Shown: positions 28,206 through 37,559, counted from the stretch's first letter. The stretch is 64,000 bases of DNA from Campylobacter concisus (GCF_002913745.1 NZ_PPCG01000034.1:1-64000); one strand, 5' to 3'. Translations and numbers: made by a program. Notes: a model not told the origin generated them from the sequence alone.

Positions 28206-29351
28206 CTATCTCGCTAAGGCAAAAATTTCGCTTATGGCCTCTTTTGTATAAATTTGCTCCAAGCCCCTGCCCTTGGTGTAGTCATAAACTAGCGCCATGA
28301 TCTCGTCTAAATTTGACTCATCAACGCCGATTTCGATAAGGCTTGTTGGCGTGCCGATCTTGCTAAACCACTCTTTTAGCTTTTTAATAGCCTCGTCTGC
28401 GTCATCTACGCCAAAAATTTCTTTGCCAAAGCGCTTAAATGCCTTTAAATTTCTACTCTTATACCACTTCATCCAAGCTGGCATCACCACACTTAGCCCA
28501 GCCCCGTGCGCGCAATCAACCACCGCACCTATGGCGTGCTCGATCATGTGGTTTGGATATGAGTAGCCAGCTGTGCCAACGTAAGTTAAGCCATTTAGCG
28601 CCATCGTAGCAGCCCAGGCAAACTCGCCTCTAGCGTCATAGTTTTCTGGCTCTTTTAGTAAAATTTCAGTCGTTTTCATGACCGTTTTGATGTTTGCTTC
28701 GATGTATAAATTTATGATCTCAGGCTGGATGCTCGCCGTAAAGTAGCCCTCGATGCTGTGAGCGATGATGTCAGAGGCTGAATAGACCAAATACTCCTTG
28801 CTAACGCTTGCTTGAAGAAGCGGGTTTATCACCGATACTTTTGGGTAAAGACAAGCGCCGTGCATAGCAAATTTCTCTTTTGTGGCTTCATTTGTGACGA
28901 CTGCGCCGCCGTTCATCTCTGAGCCAGTTGCAGCAAGCGTTATGATGTCAAAGATCATAAGCGCTTCTTTTGGGCAATTGCCAGTAAAAAAGTCCCAAAC
29001 GTCGCCGTTATACTTCACGCCTGCAGCCACCGCCTTGGCCGTGTCAAGCACCGAGCCGCCGCCTATGGCTAGCACGCTATCGACGCCTTGCTTTTTAGCC
29101 AAATTTATAGCCTCATTTACCTTGCTTAGCACTGGATTTGACTTCACGCCGCCTATCTTGCAAAACTCGATGCCATTTGCGCTTAGGCTCTTTGTGGCAA
29201 CGTCAAAAAGTCCGTTTTGTATGATCCTGTCGCTGCCATAGATGATGAGCGTCTTTTTTGCGCCAAATTCTTTCATATATCTGCCGATGTTTTGCACTTT
29301 GTCTTTGCCAAATTCTATTTTAGTAGGGTTTAAAAAGCTGAAATTTTGCAT
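28206..29351 (-). CDS. Iron-containing alcohol dehydrogenase
   Basis: 381 residues of the Fe-ADH family, closest in appearance to BdhA/YqhD-type butanol dehydrogenases (PF00465). GGGSVLDTAKAVAAG (about 96-110) binds the nucleotide, TLAATGSEMNGGAVVTN is a family signature, and the metal ligands are expected in DIIAHSIEGYF and in the two His of NHMIEHAIGAVVDCAHGAG. It interconverts alcohols and aldehydes with NAD(P)H. It is directly upstream of the SDR pair, 29 bases away. Confidence 0.9.
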   Translation of the reverse strand: MQNFSFLNPTKIEFGKDKVQNIGRYMKEFGAKKTLIIYGSDRIIQNGLFDVATKSLSANGIEFCKIGGVKSNPVLSKVNEAINLAKKQGVDSVLAIGGGSVLDTAKAVAAGVKYNGDVWDFFTGNCPKEALMIFDIITLAATGSEMNGGAVVTNEATKEKFAMHGACLYPKVSVINPLLQASVSKEYLVYSASDIIAHSIEGYFTASIQPEIINLYIEANIKTVMKTTEILLKEPENYDARGEFAWAATMALNGLTYVGTAGYSYPNHMIEHAIGAVVDCAHGAGLSVVMPAWMKWYKSRNLKAFKRFGKEIFGVDDADEAIKKLKEWFSKIGTPTSLIEIGVDESNLDEIMALVYDYTKGRGLEQIYTKEAISEIFALAR

Positions 29352-29435
29352 AGTTTTCTCCTTGTTTGCTTTTGTGATTTGGGGTAAATTTTAGTTAAAT
29401 TTTCTTATTTTTAGCTATTTTTATCTGCGCTAAAT

Positions 29436-30110
29436 TTAGAAATTTCTTAGTCTGATAGGTAGTTTTGATGTGATCTTATCTGGATCGAAGCTGTTTTTTG
29501 GATCGCCTAAGCCTCCAAAATTTTCGCCAGTGTTAAAGAATTTTTGTAAAAAATAATCCCCTCTATATCCAAGTTCAAAAAGTAGCTCTGACATCTCAGA
29601 GATATCCTTTTCGCTTAGCAAGTCCGCATGCACGGTCGTTCTAACTTCAAATTTAAAATTTATCTCTATAAGATATTTTAGTGTTGTGGCAAATTTTTCA
29701 TATAAATTTGAGCCAGTGATGCCTATAAATTTCTCTTTTGGAGCTTTAAAATCAAGCGCGATGTAGTCGATCAGCCCCTCATCTATCGCCTCTTTCAAGA
29801 CGTCACGATATGAGCCGTTGGTATCAACTTTTAAGCTAAAGCCGCGTGCCTTTACCTCACGTGCTAGCCTTAAAAAAAGAGGGTTTGCAGTGCATTCGCC
29901 ACCGCTAAAGACGATGCCATTTAGCTTACCGACCCTGCGGTCTAAAAAGTCGCAAACTTCACTAAAGCTTATAGTGCCATTTGACTTTACGACCTCGATG
30001 TTGTAGCAGTATCCACAGCGCATATTGCAGCCTGCGAACCAAATGACAGCTGCCACTTTGTCTGGGTAGTCAAGCGTCGTAAATGGCGTTATACTAAAGA
30101 CTCTTTGCAA
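29436..30110 (-). CDS. nrdG: Anaerobic ribonucleoside-triphosphate reductase activating enzyme
   Basis: A radical-SAM enzyme that makes the glycyl radical on NrdD. The cluster motif CNMRCGYC is near residue 24-31 from the chosen start, with FSGGECTANP and DTNGSY after it. I prefer the TTG at 30110 (MQRVFSITPFTTLDYP) because AAAAAGGG lies at good distance. An ATG at 30164 would add 18 residues, but those codons contain a hairpin. The gene follows the split nrdD genes, as expected. Confidence 0.88.
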   Translation of the reverse strand: MQRVFSITPFTTLDYPDKVAAVIWFAGCNMRCGYCYNIEVVKSNGTISFSEVCDFLDRRVGKLNGIVFSGGECTANPLFLRLAREVKARGFSLKVDTNGSYRDVLKEAIDEGLIDYIALDFKAPKEKFIGITGSNLYEKFATTLKYLIEINFKFEVRTTVHADLLSEKDISEMSELLFELGYRGDYFLQKFFNTGENFGGLGDPKNSFDPDKITSKLPIRLRNF

Positions 30111-30132
30111 GTTTTGACCCTTTTTTAAACTA

Positions 30133-30155
30133 AAAGGCACAAGGGGCGTGCCTTT
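30133..30155 (-). terminator. Hairpin between the radical-domain gene and nrdG
   Basis: AAAGGCAC/GTGCCTTT, an 8-bp stem with a 7-base loop; on the minus strand it is followed by TTAGTTTAAA. It may attenuate transcription into nrdG. It also argues that the ATG at 30164 is not the nrdG start. Confidence 0.5.
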
Positions 30156-30209
30156 GGCTTGCATTTTAGTTGATTTTTTTAAATTTATTATTGTTTTTAG
30201 GCAAAAAAT

Positions 30210-30380
30210 TTATCTTTTGCAGCAACTTGCGTATTCGTCAAATTTAACACGCTCTTTGTGCTCGCCTTTTTTACCGAGATTAAAGCTCTCAACTGGTCTG
30301 TGATAGCCCATAACACGAGTATAGACCACGCATCTTGTGCGTTTATCTTGCACTTTTTCTAAAATTTCTTTTTCAGTCAT
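30210..30380 (-). CDS. Separate glycyl-radical domain of anaerobic ribonucleotide reductase
   Basis: A 56-residue protein. RTRCVVYTRVMGYHRPVESF followed by NLGKKGEHKERVKF aligns with the extreme C-terminus of class III NrdD (E. coli: RRVCGYLGSPDARPFNAGKQEEVKRRV), so the Gly in RVMGYH is the predicted radical residue. It starts nine bases after the stop of the large NrdD ORF, in the same frame. The spacer is GGAGAGAAA, an ideal Shine-Dalgarno, so it is translated on its own. Two Cys (SCC) end the protein. Alternatives are stop-codon readthrough or a recent nonsense mutation, but the well-placed site favours a real split. Confidence 0.85.
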   Translation of the reverse strand: MTEKEILEKVQDKRTRCVVYTRVMGYHRPVESFNLGKKGEHKERVKFDEYASCCKR

Positions 30381-30389
30381 TTTCTCTCC

Positions 30390-32492
30390 TTATTTGGATT
30401 TTTTCTTTTCATTTTCTATAAGCTCTGCATCACAAAGCGGGCAAAACTCATGCTCGCCAGCTATGTAGCCATGCTTTGCGCAGACGCTAAAGACTGGCGT
30501 TATCGTGATGTATGGGAGTTTGTAGTTTGAGATTATACTCTTTACAAGCTCTTTGCAAGCTTTAGCCGAGCTTATGCGCTCTTTCATATATAGGTGAAAG
30601 ACGGTGCCGCCAGTGTAGGCGCTTTGTAGCTCATCTTGCAGATCAAGCGCTTCGTAAGCGTCGTCTGTGAAATTTGCAGGTAGCTGGGTTGAGTTTGTGT
30701 AGTAGATATTATCCCCCTCGCCTGCTTGGATGATGTCTGGGTAGCGCTTCTTATCCTCTTTGGCAAAGCGGTATGTTGTGCCCTCAGCTGGAGTTGCCTC
30801 AAGGTTATATAAATTTCCGCTCTCTTCTTGAAATGTCCTTATCTTATCACGTAAAAAGCCAACCATCTCAAGGGCAAATTCTCGTCCAAATTTAGTTGAG
30901 ATGTTCTCTTTATCGTCAGTGAAATTTCTAAGTAGCTCGTTCATGCCATTTATGCCGATCGTGCTAAAGTGGTTGTTAAAGTGCTTTAGATATCTAGCCG
31001 TATAAGGATAAAGCCCTCTGTCATACATCTCTTGTATAAATTTACGCTTCTTTTCAAGTGTCGATTTAGCAAGCTCTAAAAGATAGCTTAGCCTGTTATA
31101 AAGTGCGACTTTATCACCTTTGAAGTTGTAGCCTAGGCGAGCTAAATTTATAGTGACGACGCCGATAGAGCCTGTCATCTCAGCACTACCAAAAAGACCA
31201 CCACCTCGTTTTAAAAGCTCTCTTAGATCAAGTTGCAAACGGCAGCACATAGAGCGAACATGTCCTGGTTTGTAGGCTTTTTCGTTTTCTATCTTATTGC
31301 CATTTTCGTCATAAGTGTATTGTGAGCCGATAAAATTTTGAAAGTAGCTTGAGCCCATTTTTGCGGTATTTTCAAAGAGCACGTCGGCTACTTCGCTATC
31401 CCAGTTAAAATCCTCTGTGATATTTACCGTTGGTATCGGAAATGTAAAAGGCTGCGAGCACTTGTCGCCAGCTGTCAAGACCTCGTAAAATGCCTTATCT
31501 ATGCGTGCCATCTCAGGCTCGAAGTCCTTGTAAGTCATATCGATCAAATTTTTCCTGCCACGCTCGTTTGCTTTTTTCAAAATTTTCTCATCTTTTACAT
31601 TTGTAAAAAGGTGTATATCATCGCTCGTTGGGATCTGATCTCTTAGGTCGCTTGGGCAAGTGATATCTATGGTTACGTTTGTAAATGGGCTTTGTCCCCA
31701 GCGCGCAGGGACGTTTAGGTTGAAAATAAAGCTAGTGATCGCCTTTTTGATCTCGGCGTCGCTTAGATCGTCTTTGAAAACGTAAGGCGCAAGGTAGGTG
31801 TCAAAGCTAGAAAACGCCTGAGCGCCTGCCCACTCGCTTTGTAAAATTCCTAAGAAATTTGCCATCTGATAAAGCGCCTCTCTAAAGTGCTTTGGTGCCT
31901 TGCTCTCGACCCTGCCACGAACGCCGTTAAAGCCCTCGTTTAGTAAAGCCCGTAAACTCCAGCCAGCGCAGTATCCTGTGAGGCAGTCAAGGTCGTGGAT
32001 ATGGTAGTCGCCGTTTCTGTGAGCAAGACCTTCTTCTTTGCTATAAACAGCGTCTAGCCAGTAGTTTGCTATGACTTTGCCGGCTGTGTTGTTTATAAGC
32101 CCTGCGTTTGAGTAGCTTGTGTTTGAGTTTGCAGAAATTCTCCAGTCGGTGCCATTTATGTACTCATTTATCGTTTGGGTTGAGTTTATATAGGTCGTAT
32201 CTTCGTTTAGCCCTAAAATTTGCTCGCGTTGGAGCTTGTGCGTGTGGCGGTAGAGCATAAAGCTCTTTAGCACGTCAAAGTAGCCGCCAGCAAATAGCTC
32301 TTTTTCGATCGCATCTTGGATGTCCTCGACTGTTATCGCGCTTGACTTTTGAAAGATATCTTGGACAACATTTGTAAAAACTTTCTCATCATAAGCTAAA
32401 TTTTCACTAGCAAATGCTTTTTTTATCGCATCCACTATCTTATATGCTACAAATTCTTGTCTTGTGCCATCTCTCTTCAAAATCTCACGCAT
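30390..32492 (-). CDS. nrdD: Anaerobic (class III) ribonucleotide reductase, large part
   Basis: 700 residues. An N-terminal ATP-cone (ILKRDGTRQEFVAYKIVDAI) for allosteric control is followed by the ten-stranded barrel with DWRISANSNTSYSNAGLIN, the Cys region SMCCRLQLDLREL, and GINGMNELL. The C-terminal zinc knuckle is visible as C671, H674 and C684-P-L-C687, but the chain stops at KKKSK and lacks the glycyl-radical loop, which is on the next gene. It makes dNTPs from NTPs without oxygen. Confidence 0.93.
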   Translation of the reverse strand: MREILKRDGTRQEFVAYKIVDAIKKAFASENLAYDEKVFTNVVQDIFQKSSAITVEDIQDAIEKELFAGGYFDVLKSFMLYRHTHKLQREQILGLNEDTTYINSTQTINEYINGTDWRISANSNTSYSNAGLINNTAGKVIANYWLDAVYSKEEGLAHRNGDYHIHDLDCLTGYCAGWSLRALLNEGFNGVRGRVESKAPKHFREALYQMANFLGILQSEWAGAQAFSSFDTYLAPYVFKDDLSDAEIKKAITSFIFNLNVPARWGQSPFTNVTIDITCPSDLRDQIPTSDDIHLFTNVKDEKILKKANERGRKNLIDMTYKDFEPEMARIDKAFYEVLTAGDKCSQPFTFPIPTVNITEDFNWDSEVADVLFENTAKMGSSYFQNFIGSQYTYDENGNKIENEKAYKPGHVRSMCCRLQLDLRELLKRGGGLFGSAEMTGSIGVVTINLARLGYNFKGDKVALYNRLSYLLELAKSTLEKKRKFIQEMYDRGLYPYTARYLKHFNNHFSTIGINGMNELLRNFTDDKENISTKFGREFALEMVGFLRDKIRTFQEESGNLYNLEATPAEGTTYRFAKEDKKRYPDIIQAGEGDNIYYTNSTQLPANFTDDAYEALDLQDELQSAYTGGTVFHLYMKERISSAKACKELVKSIISNYKLPYITITPVFSVCAKHGYIAGEHEFCPLCDAELIENEKKKSK

Positions 32493-32819
32493 TACTCGCT
32501 CTTTCTTCTAAATTTTTCAATATAAAGTTTAAAAGTATAGGACAAGAAAGCTTAAACAATAGATAACTATTTTATTTTGTTTAATAATATTTATCAAAAA
32601 ATATAAAATTTTGGAAAGTTTTCTTAAGTATATTTCTACGTATTTTATGTATTTTAAACTAAAATTTGATTATTTTTACTTAAATAATTTTTTTAATTTT
32701 AGTTTTTAAAAATATAGTATTAAAAATAATGAGATCCTAAGGAAGACTTAACGATATAAATTTTAAAATCATCTTAATCATATACCAAGAAATAATATTT
32801 TTATATAAAGGTAGCGCAC
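32493..32819. other. AT-rich divergent intergenic region
   Basis: 327 bases between nrdD and the OLD-family gene. It is very AT-rich and has no credible ORF. It holds promoters for both directions: a TATATAAA element near 32800 and the Shine-Dalgarno AAAGGTAG serve the OLD gene, and TATACTTTTAAA near 32530-32545 on the minus strand may serve nrdD. Confidence 0.4.
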
Positions 32820-34778
32820 ATGGTTGTTGGACTTTATTTAAGACATATAAAAGCATACGAAGGCATAAACTTTATTCCTATAGGGTATAAATTAGATTTT
32901 AACTTTATAAGTTATGTTGGTAAAAATGGAATAGGCAAAAGTTCTATTCTTGAAGGATTTGATAGTTTCTTTAATGAAAAAATCTACAACATTAATAAAA
33001 ATGCAACTTCAGGAGAAAGAAATAAACCATTTTTTGTTCCAATTTTTTTAATTAAAAAATCTGATTGTATTTTTCCTGCTCATTGTATAAAAGATATAGA
33101 TAAACTTAATGATTTTTTCTGGAATATAAAATCGTTATCCGGAAGTGCCGATATTAAAGGCTTTAAAAATATTAGGGATGATTTATTAAAACAAGGTATA
33201 ACTAAAGAAGAGTATTATCTGCTAATGATCGGTGAAGAATTTATATCAAACAGTAGCCCAAAAATATCTTTTGGAACCTTCACTATAGCGCAAGAATTTC
33301 TCAGTAAAGTATTTGATAATAAGAATATAAACATAACAACATCAATATCAACAGAAGAAATTCAAAAGCACAAGAATGAGCTCGCCAAAAAATATAATAA
33401 AATTCTACAAATCATAAAAGATCACTACTCATATATATATTTTCCGGTCGAACTTAATATAGAAAATTTTACAAAAATAGAAACAACAGAAATGCAAAAA
33501 GTTTTTGGAAAAAAACTAAAAAAAGAAATAGAAGGTATGCTATCCGGCATTAACCTAGAAGGTGCAAATAGAATTAATACAAGATTAAAGAATTTTATTA
33601 AAGAAATACAAAATAGCCTGCGTAATAATTATGAGTATAAAACGGGACGGCAAAGAAACAATAAAATAACAAAAAATGACATAGTAAATAAAATAATTGA
33701 AGCATATTTTCAAAAAAGAATTTTGTATAAAAATAATAAAAAAATTAGTGAACTAAGTGCAGGAGAAAAAAGACAAGCCTTAATTGACATAATATCCGCA
33801 TTTCTATTAAAAACAGACAGGAATTCAGCAACAATTATAGCAGTAGATGAGCCAGAAAATTCACTCCATACTTCTGTTTGTTATGAGCAATTTGATAGAT
33901 TGAATAAAGTTTCAAAAAATTGTCAAGTGTTCATTACTACTCATTGGTATGGATTCTTGCCTATCCTAAATGAAGGCTTTAGTCATTTTTTAACAGAAAA
34001 AGAAACAAAAACTAAAAAGGAAATTCTTTTTGACACCTATGATTTATATGACTATAAGGCAAGAGTAAAAAACGATATACAAAAAAGCAAAAATGAAATT
34101 CCTCATGATTTTAATTTAAAAAGTATAAATGATTTAGTTCAAGCCATATATTACTCGCTATACTGTGAAAAACCGTATAACTGGCTTTTAGTAGAAGGCG
34201 TGAGTGAAAAAATATACTTTGAATATTTTTTTAAGGATGAGGTGAAAAATAATTTAAGAATTTTACCTCTTGGCGGAAATACAAAAGTTTCAGAAATTTA
34301 TGAACACTTAGAACTGCCTTTAAAAAAAGAAGATGACAGATTAATAGGAAAAGTTTTTTGTCTAATTGATACAGATAAAATAAGACATAAAGAGTATATT
34401 AAAGATGGAAATAAGCACTTAAAAATTAGAAGATTATGCAATATTGGAAACGATGAAACACGATTATATACACTTGAAAATTTAGATACTACCCAAACCG
34501 ATATAGAACAATCTTTAAATCCTATAATTTTTAAAGAAACAATGGAAAAATTGGATAAATCAAACAAATATCAGATAAACATACAAAAAAATAATGGAAA
34601 TACAAGTTTTATTGATAATTTAAAAAGTATTGATTTAAAAAATTATTTTGAAGAAAACGAAGGATCCAATAAAATTAAATTTGCTGAAAAATATGTAGAA
34701 ATATCTAAAGAGAGGGAAAATAATGAAAAATTTATTCCAACCTGGATATTAGAAATAAAAGATTTTTATAAAAAATAA
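32820..34778 (+). CDS. OLD-family ATPase-TOPRIM nuclease, probable defence gene
   Basis: 652 residues. An ABC/SMC-type ATPase comes first: Walker A GKNGIGKS (34-41), signature LSAGEKRQ (312-319), Walker B IIAVDEPENS with D343-E344, and a TTHW switch. A C-terminal TOPRIM-like nuclease follows: E459 in LLVEGVSEKIYFEYF, LPLGGN, and D517-T-D519 in CLIDTDK. This is the layout of OLD nucleases, many of which act against phage (P2 Old, GajA of Gabija). No UvrD-like GajB or other partner is beside it. The gene is clearly more AT-rich and richer in Lys, Asn and Ile than its neighbours and lies between two ribonucleotide reductase operons, so I infer horizontal transfer. Confidence 0.8.
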   Translation: MVVGLYLRHIKAYEGINFIPIGYKLDFNFISYVGKNGIGKSSILEGFDSFFNEKIYNINKNATSGERNKPFFVPIFLIKKSDCIFPAHCIKDIDKLNDFFWNIKSLSGSADIKGFKNIRDDLLKQGITKEEYYLLMIGEEFISNSSPKISFGTFTIAQEFLSKVFDNKNINITTSISTEEIQKHKNELAKKYNKILQIIKDHYSYIYFPVELNIENFTKIETTEMQKVFGKKLKKEIEGMLSGINLEGANRINTRLKNFIKEIQNSLRNNYEYKTGRQRNNKITKNDIVNKIIEAYFQKRILYKNNKKISELSAGEKRQALIDIISAFLLKTDRNSATIIAVDEPENSLHTSVCYEQFDRLNKVSKNCQVFITTHWYGFLPILNEGFSHFLTEKETKTKKEILFDTYDLYDYKARVKNDIQKSKNEIPHDFNLKSINDLVQAIYYSLYCEKPYNWLLVEGVSEKIYFEYFFKDEVKNNLRILPLGGNTKVSEIYEHLELPLKKEDDRLIGKVFCLIDTDKIRHKEYIKDGNKHLKIRRLCNIGNDETRLYTLENLDTTQTDIEQSLNPIIFKETMEKLDKSNKYQINIQKNNGNTSFIDNLKSIDLKNYFEENEGSNKIKFAEKYVEISKERENNEKFIPTWILEIKDFYKK

Positions 34779-34801
34779 GCATCAGTTGGAGCACTGATGC
34801 T
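34778..34801. terminator. Bidirectional terminator between OLD gene and nrdA
   Basis: A perfect 9-bp stem AGCATCAGT/ACTGATGCT with a 6-base loop starts at the last base of the OLD stop codon. It ends in TTATT on the plus strand and in TTATTTTTT on the minus strand, so it can stop both convergent genes. Confidence 0.8.
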
Positions 34802-34810
34802 TTATTAACA

Positions 34811-37186
34811 TTACTGACACCCTTCGCATTCGATCGAGCGGTCAGCCACGTCGTTTAGCTTTTCGCTATCTGGTGACTCAGAGCGTAGATAGTAGGTTGA
34901 TTTTAGTCCAAGCTCCCATGCAAGCGTGTAAATTTCACTTAGATATCCGCCGCTTGCTTTGTCTAAACTCATGAAGATATTTAAGCTTTGACCTTGATCG
35001 ATCCACTTTTGGCGGATCGCACCTGCTTTTATAAGAATTCTTTGATCAAGCTCGTAAGCTGGCGTGTAAAACTGCCAAGTATCAGGGCTTAAATTTGGCA
35101 CGACATTTGGGATCATGCCGCTTAGATTGTGCTCAAACCACTTACGCTTATAGACTGGCTCGATAGTTTGAGTAGTGCCAACAAGGATCGAGATCGAGCT
35201 AGTTGGAGCGATCGCCATTAGGTAGCCGTTTCTCATGCCGTCACGCTTGACTTTTTCTCTTAGCTTATCCCAGTCACAGATATTTTCGTCAAATAGCCCG
35301 CCTTTGTCGTTTAAAAGCGCTTTTGCGTTCTCGTTTGCGGTGTCTATCGGCATGATGCCTTTGCTCCATTTTGAGCCCTCAAATTTTGGATAGACGCCCT
35401 TTTCTACGGCTAAATTTGAGCTAGCATAGATCGCGTTGTAGCTTATGTTTTCCATTATACTGTCAATGAGTGCCAAATGCTCGTAACTGCCCCATTTTAC
35501 GTTTTTCTCAGCTAGCATTTGCGCCTCGCCCATGACGCCAAGGCCGATCGAGCGAGAAGCTAGGTTTGTATGTTTTACCTTTTTGTGTGGATAGAAATTT
35601 AGGTCTATAACGTTATCAAGCATCCTGATAGCTATCGGTACGACACGCTCGATGTCCTCTTTGCTGTTTATCTTGCTTAAATTTATACTTGCAAGGTTGC
35701 AAACTGCCGTTTTGCCCTCGATGCTCTCTTTTTCTACGATAAAAATTTGCTTACCTTTTAGGCTATCAAGCGCGCTAAGCTTTTTGGCTTTTTTAGTTAT
35801 GCCGCTATCGACAGTGACGTCTTCTTCTTCGTCAAATAGCTCCTCGCTACCGTCTTCATAAGTGATCTTGATCTTATAGTAGTTTGGCGCTGTGTTTTGG
35901 AAAATTTCGGTGCACAAATTTGAGCTTCTAATGATGCCCTCGTGGTCGTTTGGATTTGTTTTGTTGGCATTGTCTTTAAAGCACAAAAATGGCATACCAG
36001 TTTCAAAATAGCTAGTTAAAATTTTCTTCCAAAGCTCTTTTGCAAGGATGGTGTTTTTCTGGATATTTTCATCATTTTCATACTCTAAGTATCTCTTCTC
36101 AAACGCCTCGCCGTAAAGGTCGCAAAGGTCACTTACTTGAGCTGGGTCAAAGAGGCTCCAGCGGCTATTTTCTTTGACACGCTTCATAAATAGGTCGTTT
36201 ATCCAAAGTGCAGGGAAAAGCTCATGTGCACGGCGCCTCTCTTCGCCTGAGTTTTTACGAAGATCGAGAAAATCGCTCACATCCATGTGCCAAGGCTCGA
36301 TATAAACAGCGATCGCGCCCTTTCTAGTACCTAGCTGATCGACCGCCACTGCGATGTCATTTGTCACTTTTAAAAATGGTATGATACCGCCAGCTGCGTT
36401 TTTGTGTCCATCGATGCTACCGCCCATCGCACGCACCTTGCTCCAGTCCCAGCCGATACCACCACCAAATTTTGAAAGTAGCGCCATCTCTTTGTAGCTA
36501 TCAAAAATGCCCTCGATATTATCGGGCGTACTGCCTACGTAACAGCTGCTTAGCTGGTGACGCGTCGTACGGGCATTTGAAAGCGTCGGAGTGGCGAGCA
36601 TCACTTCAAATTTAGAGATAAGGTCATAAAATTTCTTGGCCCAGCCTTGGCTATCTAGCTCGTTTTGCGCAAGAAACATCGCAATAGCCATAAACATGTG
36701 CTGTGGTAGCTCGATTGGCATGCCATTTTTGTCTTTGATGAGATAGCGGTCATAAAGCGTTTTGATACCGAGGTATGCAAACTGAAGGTCGCGCTCAGGC
36801 TTAATATAAGCGTTTAGGTCTTCTAGGTCGTACTTATCTTTTAGCCCAGGAATGATGCGGCCTACTTTTTCGCCCTTTGCGAGGTAGTCTTTTAGGTGGT
36901 TGTAGCCGTTAAAGCCAGTCACTTTGTGATAAAGGTCGAACAAAAATAGCCTCGCAGCGACAAATGTCCAGTTTGGGCGGTCGATGTCGATCTTATCAAC
37001 TGCTGTTTTTATAAGAGTTTGCTGAATTTCCTCAGTCGTTATCATATCTCTAAACTGAATTTTCGCATCTACCTCAAGCTCGCTAAGACTTACGTTGCTA
37101 AGACCTAGGACGGCTTCGTTTGTGTATTTTTTGATCTTACTGATATCAAGCTCTTCTGTTCTGCCATTACGTTTTACAACTTTCAA
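34811..37186 (-). CDS. nrdA: Class I ribonucleotide reductase large subunit
   Basis: 791 residues. It has an N-terminal ATP-cone, the redox pair partner C215 (QLSSCYVGS), the active-site triad N423-C425-E427 (SSNLCTEIF), the second Cys in KTAVCNLAS, and the C-terminal shuttle pair C787/C790 (ECEGCQ). A stretch of about 60 residues between the triad and the second Cys (residues about 430-490, rich in Glu/Asp and Lys) is longer than in E. coli. It pairs with NrdB, which is encoded 32 kb away. AGAGATA precedes the ATG. Confidence 0.96.
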   Translation of the reverse strand: MKVVKRNGRTEELDISKIKKYTNEAVLGLSNVSLSELEVDAKIQFRDMITTEEIQQTLIKTAVDKIDIDRPNWTFVAARLFLFDLYHKVTGFNGYNHLKDYLAKGEKVGRIIPGLKDKYDLEDLNAYIKPERDLQFAYLGIKTLYDRYLIKDKNGMPIELPQHMFMAIAMFLAQNELDSQGWAKKFYDLISKFEVMLATPTLSNARTTRHQLSSCYVGSTPDNIEGIFDSYKEMALLSKFGGGIGWDWSKVRAMGGSIDGHKNAAGGIIPFLKVTNDIAVAVDQLGTRKGAIAVYIEPWHMDVSDFLDLRKNSGEERRRAHELFPALWINDLFMKRVKENSRWSLFDPAQVSDLCDLYGEAFEKRYLEYENDENIQKNTILAKELWKKILTSYFETGMPFLCFKDNANKTNPNDHEGIIRSSNLCTEIFQNTAPNYYKIKITYEDGSEELFDEEEDVTVDSGITKKAKKLSALDSLKGKQIFIVEKESIEGKTAVCNLASINLSKINSKEDIERVVPIAIRMLDNVIDLNFYPHKKVKHTNLASRSIGLGVMGEAQMLAEKNVKWGSYEHLALIDSIMENISYNAIYASSNLAVEKGVYPKFEGSKWSKGIMPIDTANENAKALLNDKGGLFDENICDWDKLREKVKRDGMRNGYLMAIAPTSSISILVGTTQTIEPVYKRKWFEHNLSGMIPNVVPNLSPDTWQFYTPAYELDQRILIKAGAIRQKWIDQGQSLNIFMSLDKASGGYLSEIYTLAWELGLKSTYYLRSESPDSEKLNDVADRSIECEGCQ

Positions 37187-37559
37187 AAATATCTCTCCGT
37201 GTTAAATTTTAATTTGAGATTTTATCCAAAAAGAGATAAAAACTCTCTTTGCCAAAAACTACTCAATAAATATAAAATTTATAGCCAAAATGAGAAAAAG
37301 AAAGGCTTGCCAAAAACTCTTATTTTTCTAGCGCGAGGGCGACAAAAAACGTTAATCGTGACGAGCTTTGGATTAGTTTTGGAGATCAAAATTTAAATTG
37401 CCACTAAATTTTGCTGACACTTGTAAAAGCTACTTGAAAAGTACTACCCTTGGCTGATAAATTTGACACTAATTAGGCTTAAATTTGCGAGCTAAATTTA
37501 AGGTGGATTTTGTGTTAGGGTATTTTGCAAGGGGCTAAATTTACCCCTTGCGTTTAAAT
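37187..37559. other. Intergenic region upstream of nrdA and downstream of purB
   Basis: 373 bases. It contains the purB terminator at 37527-37551 and presumably the nrdA promoter. A 65-codon plus-strand frame (37199-37396) has no family resemblance or good ribosome binding site and is not called. I did not find a recognisable NrdR box. Confidence 0.4.
37527..37551 (-). terminator. Terminator of purB
   Basis: GCAAGGGG/CCCCTTGC, an 8-bp stem with a 9-base loop, lies 8 bases beyond the purB stop; on the minus strand it is followed by AAAATACCC, so the T-tract is poor. Confidence 0.6.

Noticed and set aside
32820-34778. Gabija or PARIS system.
   Set aside because: The ATPase/TOPRIM gene stands alone: no UvrD-like GajB and no second PARIS partner is adjacent.
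37199-37396. 65-codon plus-strand ORF between nrdA and purB.
   Set aside because: Poor ribosome binding site, no domain-like character, and overlap with the region expected to hold the nrdA promoter.
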